From the NCBI GenBank assembly GCA_027943245.1, contig JANDJZ010000301.1, forward strand, positions 1 to 55,816: a DNA stretch of 55,816 nucleotides, given 5' to 3'. The notes below the pieces were generated by a model. The model was not told the origin of the DNA and did not search any database. It saw only the letters and a list, made by a program, of their open reading frames with translations. Source of the DNA: Acanthamoeba sp. SK_2022b. Taxonomy: Eukaryota > Discosea > Longamoebia > Acanthamoebidae. Of the stretch, positions 39,901-46,140 are shown one piece after another. Position 1 is the stretch's first letter. Every line of letters begins with the position of its first letter. Position numbers and translations under genes: made by a program.

Positions 39901-41837
39901 CCACCGGTCAGCGAGGCGGCCATGGTCCGGACCTTGAGTGCGTTCTCCACCGTGCCCAGATCCGAGGGCGGATTGGAGATAGTGCGAATCTTGGCGGTGT
40001 TGCCATAGAGCGCGGCGCCTGCCACCTGGTAGGTTCCGCCCATAGCGGGCGCTTCGGGACAGATGCCATTGACGTCCGACAGCGTGCCCACGGTCTTGGC
40101 TGAGCAGGCATTCTTGTCGTCCGCCGCTGTCAGCCCCTTGCCGCCCACCGAGCCTACGGAGCGCGATGTGCCTGTCAGCCCTTCGGCATCCCCGATCTTG
40201 TTGACGTAGGAATCCAGATTTCCAGTGGTATTCGACAAGGTGCCAAAGGCCGTTCCTGCCTGGCCGTCAAAACTCAGCGCATTGGACGAGAACGCAAGGA
40301 TATTGAGGGGCCTGCAGATGGCATTGCCATATTTTGCACGCGCATCCGTCGTGGCCAGCGGGTCGGCCCATGTCGCCACGGGCATGCCCGCCGTCGTGTC
40401 GTTGTTGCTGGATGACGGATTGTTGGGCGTAGGACTGCTGCCGTTGTAGGCGTAGTACTGCAGGGCCTGCACCACCATCTCGCCTATGGGGTTGCCCCAG
40501 GCCGGCAAATCCCCGTCGGGAGAATTGCTGGGCGTCTTGCCGTTTCCATACGAGGTGCCATTGCGTCCGAACAGGATGATGGAGTCGAAGGTCTTTATGG
40601 CACCCTTGCCCGTTTCTCGAAGGTCGTCCAGCTTCTTTGCACATTTCGAGGATTCGCTGTGGCAGAAGACACCGGTGGTGCGGTTGATCTCGTCGTCCAG
40701 ATCGCGGATGTTCTTGCGCAATGCACCCGCCGTATGGTTGTTGTCGTAGCTGCCCGTGATCAGGCCGAATTCCACGCGCGCCGCAGCGTTGCTGGTGCTC
40801 GGATAGCCGAACTCCTGCAACAGGCCATAAGGCTTGTAGTTGGATGTGGAGTCCGCCGGATAGGCCTGGCAACGCTCATCGCCCAGCAGGCTGGGAACAC
40901 AGGCCTTCACCTTCACCGTCAGGTCAGGGCCTACGCCGGAATAGGTGGCTCCGTCCGCAGTCTTCGAAGGAATCTTCTCTTCATGCTTGACCCCACCGTT
41001 GCCCTTGTCTGTATCGGAATAAAAGCGCGCCAGCTTGGGGCCAAAGGTGCCCAGGTTGTAGTTGTCCGTGTCATCTCTCCAGCGGCAGAGCTTGACCTCC
41101 ACGGTGGACCAGAATCTGACATTGCCCTTGACCAGCCGGATATTGGGTTCCGACAAGGCAGGATTTTCACTGCTGCCCGTGACACACATGCTCAGGCCTG
41201 CATAAACATTGGCATTGGCGCCCGTCGTTTTTATCAGATCAGTGGTCGAGAATGGCGTGTAGTCACGGATATCCGTGCCACGGTAGTATTTGACGAAGGA
41301 GTGCGCATCCTGCACCAGCCTGGAGCCCATCAGCACCGTGGATTCGTTCTTGTCCTCGCTGCGAAAACCTCCATAAAGCATCTTGCGCACGGTATCCAGG
41401 CGCGTCATCGTCGCCCAGTTGAGGAAATTGCCGCTCCAGTACGACTGCGTTGCCGGGCAACTGAACTTGGTGGATTTGACGGACCCGGTGGTGACCTCTG
41501 TTTTGGTTGCAAGCACCTTGGGCACGAAGATGCCGCTTTCATAGGCATAGCACTTCGTGGCATCGAAATAGCCGTAGTACTTGAAGTCGGGCTTGAATGT
41601 GGTGTCGATCACTCCATCGCCATCGAGGTCTTCAAAGTCCGTGTAAACCGGCCCGAACAAGGTGTGGTCCTTCGAAGCCGTCAGCATGATCATCGGCTTG
41701 TTGGCCGATGTGACGATGTTCGGCGGAACGCCTTGACGTGGCCTGGACACTTCCAGCGGACTCGCGCCAACGGCAGTGCAGGCGAACGCAGCCACCAAGC
41801 CACCCACAAAGGCCAACAATGATTTTCTTGTATTCAT
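36945..41837 (-). CDS. pilY1: Full-length PilY1 pilus tip adhesin (cluster 2)
   Basis: The product has 1630 residues with a signal peptide (AFVGGLVAAFACTAVGA). The N-terminal region starts with ASKDHTLFGPVYTDFEDLDG, including the calcium-type loop DLDGDGVID, and continues with YWSGNFLNWATMTRLDTVRK, typical of PilY1. A middle region follows to RRPEILEAQLRRVLDAVAKD near residue 910. The C-terminal beta-propeller runs from about 1066, with the calcium loop DYNGDGTAD near 1316. A Cys-rich tail (GEPGCTCTGSTCEKASPTCG) is near the end. PilY1 sits at the pilus tip and controls extension, adhesion and surface sensing. No promoter is seen upstream other than what may come from the IS. Confidence 0.9.
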   Translation of the reverse strand: MNTRKSLLAFVGGLVAAFACTAVGASPLEVSRPRQGVPPNIVTSANKPMIMLTASKDHTLFGPVYTDFEDLDGDGVIDTTFKPDFKYYGYFDATKCYAYESGIFVPKVLATKTEVTTGSVKSTKFSCPATQSYWSGNFLNWATMTRLDTVRKMLYGGFRSEDKNESTVLMGSRLVQDAHSFVKYYRGTDIRDYTPFSTTDLIKTTGANANVYAGLSMCVTGSSENPALSEPNIRLVKGNVRFWSTVEVKLCRWRDDTDNYNLGTFGPKLARFYSDTDKGNGGVKHEEKIPSKTADGATYSGVGPDLTVKVKACVPSLLGDERCQAYPADSTSNYKPYGLLQEFGYPSTSNAAARVEFGLITGSYDNNHTAGALRKNIRDLDDEINRTTGVFCHSESSKCAKKLDDLRETGKGAIKTFDSIILFGRNGTSYGNGKTPSNSPDGDLPAWGNPIGEMVVQALQYYAYNGSSPTPNNPSSSNNDTTAGMPVATWADPLATTDARAKYGNAICRPLNILAFSSNALSFDGQAGTAFGTLSNTTGNLDSYVNKIGDAEGLTGTSRSVGSVGGKGLTAADDKNACSAKTVGTLSDVNGICPEAPAMGGTYQVAGAALYGNTAKIRTISNPPSDLGTVENALKVRTMAASLTGGSPRIDVLIPGSNPKKYVYITPESVQDGGNVSAPLTFASISSGEFYGSFIVTWNDILMGGDYDMDITGFLRYDLIANASSPSGWDIKITTDIPGVCGGSPGTHGFSIIGVQTGGKSANGRYLTHQHYSSGKLKGMPDTSQYLCGDDSYRKRLIGTKTYDGTVCNVTGNGTVSFSDGSSSKFSAYCTVKNEDYLVPMTFNMVGETDALIKDPLWYAAKYGYFRSSEKLSNGTYSTLTMPPNQASWDSLSSDGNSGSDGVPDGYFLARRPEILEAQLRRVLDAVAKDSNAAPAISSSQFVSGSYKYVAKFDNATYSGALEAYKIDADGNVGANYSWEAGLMLKTAAAGGTRAIITNSGNGSNAGIALRWDSLTDAYKEQMTTASANKLSVDNAKLALNYVRGDQSLEGASALRQRGNSLLGSIVNGTPWIQDRPQALIQGNADYTKFYGDNRSRKKLLWVAANDGMLHAFDAENGNELLAYVPGVLANRLPELPLQRDTSSRTKLNNANFTLDSTETLPQGTIWPYVDGNPFTADVLVTSGSKSVWRSYVFASLGRGGRAVFALDATDPSSFSESNASSIFKWQFTSDDDADLGYITGDVGIHTTSNQATPVAKMNNGQYALLLGNGNRSPGGKAVLYILYMDGPSSGSWSGRYTKIVADAGTGNGMAMPRWEDYNGDGTADVIYAGDLKGNLWKFDVSSTTADNWGVAYKSTSSANLPLFRAQYTTGTGASAVTTQLPITTAPQTLFMGRGGMLVTFGTGNAFETGDFPATGTTQRVYGIWDRPGMPTSRALPAWSGSTLVSRAYTRDSAGNVYLSSDGTALDWSQHDGWYIALPGSAEAVLADPSLDAGVLSLVGVRPKSDSNQCSDTPNTTLYTIDPISGRAERNVQGTMVVNSKTVIIAGKDIGGDQRVRVVNDRSKKPFTKNCKAGEPGCTCTGSTCEKASPTCGPGMGAKRVVGRNADAIMCFSSSPRMQWRDVPGLRTNQ

Positions 41838-41849
41838 TTTTCCCTCACC

Positions 41850-42560
41850 TCAAGGAAAGTAGATGGTCTGGAGCACCACCTGCGTGCGTTGCGAGTAGCC
41901 AAAGCCACGGGCTGTAATCCTGTACATATACGACCACTGATTTGCGTTCTCGCCCCGCGATGTGACCAGGGTTTCATCAAGATTCATCCGTACATGCTTT
42001 CTGCGGAAAATCTCTATCAGGTACTCGGGCTGCACGGCCACACCCGTAATGGCTGCAACGCCTGTATATGTTCCAAGCGGCACGCCTCCCGTAAAATTGC
42101 AGTTGGTTGCCTTGACCGGTGTTCGACTGGGCTTGGAGTCAAAATCGTCATTCCACAGCCCCCCTTTTCCGGTAGGCCACCAGGGCTCGGCAACTGTGGC
42201 GTTGTCCTTGGCGGCGGCAGCCCAGTCCGTGGTCGTATAGCTGGCATCAGCCATGTAGCAAAGCCCGCCCTTGCAGGTGGAAGAAAAGTCGTTGGGATTG
42301 AGCTCCTGAACTCCACGAGAGCAGGAGGCATTGGTGCGCAACGCGGTCTCGACATTCAGGATGTCCCGCTCCGCGTCCCGCAATGCCGATTCGGCCGCCT
42401 GGCGTGCAGCCTCCTGATCCTGCTGATTGCGTGCCAACCCCTCGGACAGGGTCGATTGCTTGACCATCCACAGCGTGATGCCCGTGATGGCAACCAGCAG
42501 CAGCATCACGACAACCAGCGCCACGCCACGTTGATGATTGATTTTTTGTTGCGACGACAT
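41850..42560 (-). CDS. pilX: Type IV pilus minor pilin PilX-like (cluster 2), separated from its operon by an IS
   Basis: The product has 236 residues with the PilX N-terminus QRG|VALVVVMLLLVAITGITL and the helix LARNQQDQEAARQAAESALR. Start 42560 (MSSQQKINHQRG) is the only start in native DNA: codons upstream at 42584 and 42599 lie inside the inserted IS. The IS left end begins 17 bases before the start codon. The gene is intact, but its distance from the cluster 2 promoter region has grown by 1083 bases. Confidence 0.86.
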   Translation of the reverse strand: MSSQQKINHQRGVALVVVMLLLVAITGITLWMVKQSTLSEGLARNQQDQEAARQAAESALRDAERDILNVETALRTNASCSRGVQELNPNDFSSTCKGGLCYMADASYTTTDWAAAAKDNATVAEPWWPTGKGGLWNDDFDSKPSRTPVKATNCNFTGGVPLGTYTGVAAITGVAVQPEYLIEIFRRKHVRMNLDETLVTSRGENANQWSYMYRITARGFGYSQRTQVVLQTIYFP

Positions 42561-42570
42561 GATCACGCGA

Positions 42571-42576
42571 CCTAGT
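42571..42576. repeat. Target site duplication CCTAGT, left copy
   Basis: CCTAGT directly flanks the left inverted repeat and is repeated at 43654-43659. It contains the CTAG core known for IS481 targets (NCTAGN). Confidence 0.9.
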
Positions 42577-43653
42577 TGTCGCATCCCGGACGATTGCATA
42601 GACTCTAAACGCTATCCACTCTTCATGGCCCGAGCCGTTCTAAAGGAGTTGATAGAGTCCTTGCAATCCACCCAGGGAGTGAAGCCATGTTGATAGCCCT
42701 GCACAAGAACGCCCGCACCACGCCCGCCGTGCGTGCCGAGATCGCAGCCAGCGATGAACCAGCCAGCATCCTGGCCCAGCGCTTTGGGATCACTGAGCAG
42801 ACGGTCTACAAGTGGAAGAAGCGCGATGTCTTTGCAGACCGCTCGCACACGGCCCATCGCCTGCAGACGGTGCTCACGCCTGCGCAAGAGACCGTGGTGG
42901 TTCACTTGCGCCGTACCTTGCTGCTACCTTTGGATGACCTGCTGGCCGTGACACGGGAGTTCATCTGTCCCCATGTCTCGCGCTCCGGGCTGGACAGGTG
43001 CTTGCGCCGCCATGGAGCGGGCAACCTCAACGCCCTCAAGCCCCAGGAGCCTGCGGTAGCCCACAAGGCCTTCAAGAGCTACGAGCCAGGCTACGTGCAC
43101 ATGGACGTGAAGTACCTGCCCCAGATGCAGGATGAGAGCAGCCGGCGCTACCTATTCGTGGCCATCGACAGGGCCACGCGTTGGGTGTTTGTGCAGCTCA
43201 AGTCCAACAAGACCGCCGCCAGTGCACAGGCCTTCCTCAAGGCGTTGCACAAGGCCTGTCCGATCAGGATCAACAAGCTGTTGACCGACAACGGCAAAGA
43301 GTTCACGGACCGTCTGTTTGCCAGCAAGGAACGCGAACCCAGCGGCAACCATGAATTCGATCAACTGTGCCGGGAGTTGGGCATAGAGCACCGATTGACC
43401 AAGCCCAGGACGCCCAGAACCAACGGCATGGTGGAGCGGTTCAATGGACGCATTGCGGACGTTCTGAAGACCCACCGGTTCAACAGCCGCGAGGACATGG
43501 AGGAGACCTTGCTGCGCTATGTGGCCTTGTACAACCACCAGTTGCCGCAGTCAGCGCTCAAGAGCAGTACGCCGATGCAGGCCATGAAAGATTGGTACCA
43601 GACCCACCCGCACCTGTTTCACAAGCGACCATATGATCGTACGGGATGCGACA
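42577..43653 (+). mobile_element. IS481-family insertion sequence, 1077 bp, apparently intact
   Basis: The element is bounded by inverted repeats: TGTCGCATCCCG at 42577-42588 and its reverse complement at 43642-43653. They are perfect over 12 bases, and 17 of the first 18 match. It begins TG and ends CA. A 6-base duplication CCTAGT flanks it, matching the NCTAGN target rule of the family. It contains one transposase gene. It is inserted in cluster 2 at the pilW stop codon, in the orientation opposite to the pilin genes. Confidence 0.93.
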
Positions 43654-43658
43654 CCTAG
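42687..43658 (+). CDS. IS481-family DDE transposase
   Basis: The product has 323 residues. An N-terminal helix-turn-helix (EPASILAQRFGITEQTVYKW) precedes the integrase-type catalytic core. Likely catalytic residues are Asp140 (VHMDVKYLP), Asp201 (LLTDNGKEF) and Glu250 (TNGMVERFNG). A GGGAG site precedes the ATG. The frame runs past the right inverted repeat: its stop TAG (43656-43658) lies in the CCTAGT target duplication, so the last codons depend on the target. No frameshift or internal stop is seen. Confidence 0.93.
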   Translation: MLIALHKNARTTPAVRAEIAASDEPASILAQRFGITEQTVYKWKKRDVFADRSHTAHRLQTVLTPAQETVVVHLRRTLLLPLDDLLAVTREFICPHVSRSGLDRCLRRHGAGNLNALKPQEPAVAHKAFKSYEPGYVHMDVKYLPQMQDESSRRYLFVAIDRATRWVFVQLKSNKTAASAQAFLKALHKACPIRINKLLTDNGKEFTDRLFASKEREPSGNHEFDQLCRELGIEHRLTKPRTPRTNGMVERFNGRIADVLKTHRFNSREDMEETLLRYVALYNHQLPQSALKSSTPMQAMKDWYQTHPHLFHKRPYDRTGCDT

Positions 43659-43659
43659 T
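43654..43659. repeat. Target site duplication CCTAGT, right copy
   Basis: Second copy of the 6-base duplication. Its palindromic CTAG holds the transposase stop codon on the plus strand (TAG 43656-43658) and the pilW stop codon on the minus strand (TAG 43657-43655). Confidence 0.9.
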
Positions 43660-44725
43660 AACTTTGCTTCAGGCCATTGCGGGCGCCGAAAACCTGGACA
43701 AGCCGGGTATAGGTCTCTCCTGTCGGCTGGTTTTTTTCCACTTCCTGGCAATCCACATACTTCCGTTCACTGCCAGACTTGTCCGCGATTCGGGTTTTTC
43801 CATTGAGCGTCTTGGTAAGAATGCAGACCCGGATGGAGACAACACGCTGCCAGCCCGTCATGGTGACACCATTGATGCTGGCATTCGACAGGCCATTGAC
43901 CTGTGCAGCCGTATAGAAGCGGTCCGGGGAAAGCGTCTGCTCCGACGAATACACGCCATAGGTGAATTGCAGGTCCTCGATGCCCGCCAGCAGCGGCTGA
44001 TAGGCGGTGCTGTCAGCGGTGCCATGCGGACTTTTGCCATTGCCGCTGCAAACCAGGCTCTTGGTGTTCACTTCGGTCTGTCCCACGTATACAGTGCCTG
44101 CGCTGAGCGCATAGCGGTTGGAGCCGAACAGGGGCAGGCGTGGAGGCTTTCCATCAGCGATGGTCACGCCCTCGGCGTCCTTGTTGCGCTCGCTGTTGCT
44201 GGGGTCGGAAGCCACGTCCCGACCCGTGCAATCGAAACGCGAACCCGTTGCACCTCCCATCGAATCGCTGGTGAAGTAGTTGATCACGAGGGTATCAGGG
44301 TCATTGGCGGTCTCCGTCCCGCAGAGGCTGGTGGCAACGTCAAGCTTTGCACCATCGCAGCCATAGATCCCGGTCTGAAAGGCGGTGGGAGGCCAGCCGC
44401 TGGCCGGATCCGCCCAATCGGTAGACACCCGCGAAGCAGCAGGGATGGGCGGATAGGTGTCATACATACCGGTCTGGCTTACATCCACCGGGATGGGCAA
44501 CGCTGGCGCCGGATAAAAGCCGGCATTCATAATTGCGCGCCCCATCATCTGCATGGCAAATGCCCCCGTCTCGGTGCTGACAGTACTGCGGTCCTGGGCG
44601 CGCTGGGAATCCACTGATGCCATGTACACAAAAACGGCGGCAAGAATGATGACCATGCTGATGGCCAGTGCCACCATCAGCTCCACAAGAGTCATGCCAC
44701 GCTGTGGCTGGATGTGCGTTTTCAT
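43655..44725 (-). CDS. pilW: Type IV pilus minor pilin PilW-like (cluster 2)
   Basis: The product has 356 residues. The prepilin site is RG|MTLVELMVALAISMVIIL with Glu5. The PilW pattern continues with FAMQMMGRAIMNAGFYPAP and a long variable domain with several cysteines. The stop codon is the TAG inside the IS target duplication, so the protein is complete (it ends NGLKQSY) although the IS starts 2 bases beyond. It follows pilV by 3 bases. Confidence 0.88.
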   Translation of the reverse strand: MKTHIQPQRGMTLVELMVALAISMVIILAAVFVYMASVDSQRAQDRSTVSTETGAFAMQMMGRAIMNAGFYPAPALPIPVDVSQTGMYDTYPPIPAASRVSTDWADPASGWPPTAFQTGIYGCDGAKLDVATSLCGTETANDPDTLVINYFTSDSMGGATGSRFDCTGRDVASDPSNSERNKDAEGVTIADGKPPRLPLFGSNRYALSAGTVYVGQTEVNTKSLVCSGNGKSPHGTADSTAYQPLLAGIEDLQFTYGVYSSEQTLSPDRFYTAAQVNGLSNASINGVTMTGWQRVVSIRVCILTKTLNGKTRIADKSGSERKYVDCQEVEKNQPTGETYTRLVQVFGARNGLKQSY

Positions 44726-44728
44726 AGC

Positions 44729-45352
44729 TCAGGGCACGAAAGAAAAACGGGAGCAGCGCACCCCTTCGACCGCCTTGGCCTCTGCCGGACAACAGGTCTG
44801 CCGAGCCATGCCGCTCTGGTCGGCATTGCAGGTGGGTGCCTTCTGCAATGTGGCATCCGAGCTGCCGTCGGTGAACTCCTTGTCGAACCACATGAGGGTC
44901 ACGGCAATACCGTCACGCTTGTTGCCCGAAAGCATGGCGGATCCCTGCGGCATGCTTTCGCGAACTTTCTGACGCCAACTCAGTAGATCAAAGGTGGCAC
45001 GTTCACTGGAACTGCAGGCCGCGGAATTGCAATTCTTGGTCACGGTAAAGTTGCTGTTCTTTTGCTGCGTGGCCCAGTCCGCGGTAATCGTGTACAGAGA
45101 GGTCGTGCTACTGCCCTCCTGCATGAAGCTCGGGCCTGCGGCATCGGCGTTGATGCGAATGCGTTCGGACAGATCGAACACAAGACCGGTCCCTGCTGTG
45201 CGGGACATGGTGGTGATTCGGTACTTCGTCGTGGCAGCCTGCAGCCCCGCCAAGCCCAGCAGGCCAATAGACAGAATGATCAGCGCGACCATCATCTCGA
45301 TCAGAGTCACGCCTTCATCGGTGCGGCGCGTCATTGAATGAGCAAATTTCAT
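44729..45352 (-). CDS. pilV: Type IV pilus minor pilin PilV-like (cluster 2)
   Basis: The product has 207 residues. The prepilin site is EG|VTLIEMMVALIILSIGLL with Glu5, followed by GLAGLQAATTKYR, the PilV pattern. The globular domain contains eight cysteines, including the block TCCPAEAKAVEGVRCSRF near the end. It lies 9 bases behind fimT and 3 bases before pilW. Confidence 0.87.
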   Translation of the reverse strand: MKFAHSMTRRTDEGVTLIEMMVALIILSIGLLGLAGLQAATTKYRITTMSRTAGTGLVFDLSERIRINADAAGPSFMQEGSSTTSLYTITADWATQQKNSNFTVTKNCNSAACSSSERATFDLLSWRQKVRESMPQGSAMLSGNKRDGIAVTLMWFDKEFTDGSSDATLQKAPTCNADQSGMARQTCCPAEAKAVEGVRCSRFSFVP

Positions 45353-45361
45353 TCTTGGCCC

Positions 45362-45955
45362 TCAGCAGGACTTGTTGCCCGGGATGCTCCTGGAACGCCC
45401 CTGGGCATCTATGCAGATATTGGAGCCGTATCTCTTGGTGTAGGCACTGTCTTTGTCCTGATAGAACAAGCCAAACTGGGAAGAGCTCGGCAAGGACGGA
45501 GAGCCGGATGAGTTGAACATGATGGTTCTGAGCGGCTTAGTGCCTGCGGCAGAAAGAAGTACGTCGCTGCCGTTGGCCACCCGCGCGAAGATCAAATCAC
45601 CATCCACAGCAGGCTTGGTAGCAGAGGCATCGCAACTGGTATTCAAAAAGGCAATCCAGCCGACCTGCCAGTCACTGCCCGTAGTCGTGCAGACAGGTGC
45701 CGCATCGCCCGCCTTGCTGCTCATGCACATGGTGACGCAGGTGTTGCGGCTTACAGATTCATTCCTGGCCCGAAGGATGCTCCCCGAGAACTCTCCACCC
45801 ACGCCGTTCATCTTGCTTTTGACGATGTAGTCGCCAATGGAAGGTGCTGCCAGCATCGCCAGCACAGCGGCAATGCTTAGCGTCACCATCAACTCGATCA
45901 AGGTGAAGCCTTTTGCCTGCGTTGGCGGCGGTAACAGAAGCTTGCAAAAAGACAT
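45362..45955 (-). CDS. fimT: Type IV pilus minor pseudopilin FimT/GspH-like (cluster 2)
   Basis: The product has 197 residues. The prepilin site is KG|FTLIELMVTLSIAAVLAM with Glu5, then LAAPSIGDYIVKSKMNGVGG. The GspH/FimT pattern RARNESVSRN and the C-terminal NICIDAQGRSRS block are present. Start 45955 (MSFCKLLLPPP) gives a normal short leader; the frame is open further upstream but without family support. It is the first gene of the minus-strand pilin operon and is divergent from the PLD-family gene, with 185 bases between starts. Confidence 0.86.
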   Translation of the reverse strand: MSFCKLLLPPPTQAKGFTLIELMVTLSIAAVLAMLAAPSIGDYIVKSKMNGVGGEFSGSILRARNESVSRNTCVTMCMSSKAGDAAPVCTTTGSDWQVGWIAFLNTSCDASATKPAVDGDLIFARVANGSDVLLSAAGTKPLRTIMFNSSGSPSLPSSSQFGLFYQDKDSAYTKRYGSNICIDAQGRSRSIPGNKSC

Positions 45956-46140
45956 ATTTTGATTATTACTTTCCACTTCGCAGCGCAGCGGACCGTTCAG
46001 CGGGCACAGGCCACCGCCTGTCTTGGCGCCAGACTGGTCTGGCAGGCTTGACGCGTTTTCGGCCACATCTGCAACAGATGAAACATGCAAAAATCCACAG
46101 GCGCCGTCCCCTTACAGACTATTCCCCAGCCTTCATCACC

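Noticed and set aside
45913..46140. N-terminal extension of the PLD-family lipoprotein
   Set aside because: It would overlap the fimT start and bury the lipoprotein signal. ATG 46141 places the signal at the N-terminus.
28922..46140. Prophage or genomic island explanation for the accessory region
   Set aside because: There is no integrase, phage structural gene or attachment site. The only mobile element visible is the single IS481-family copy.
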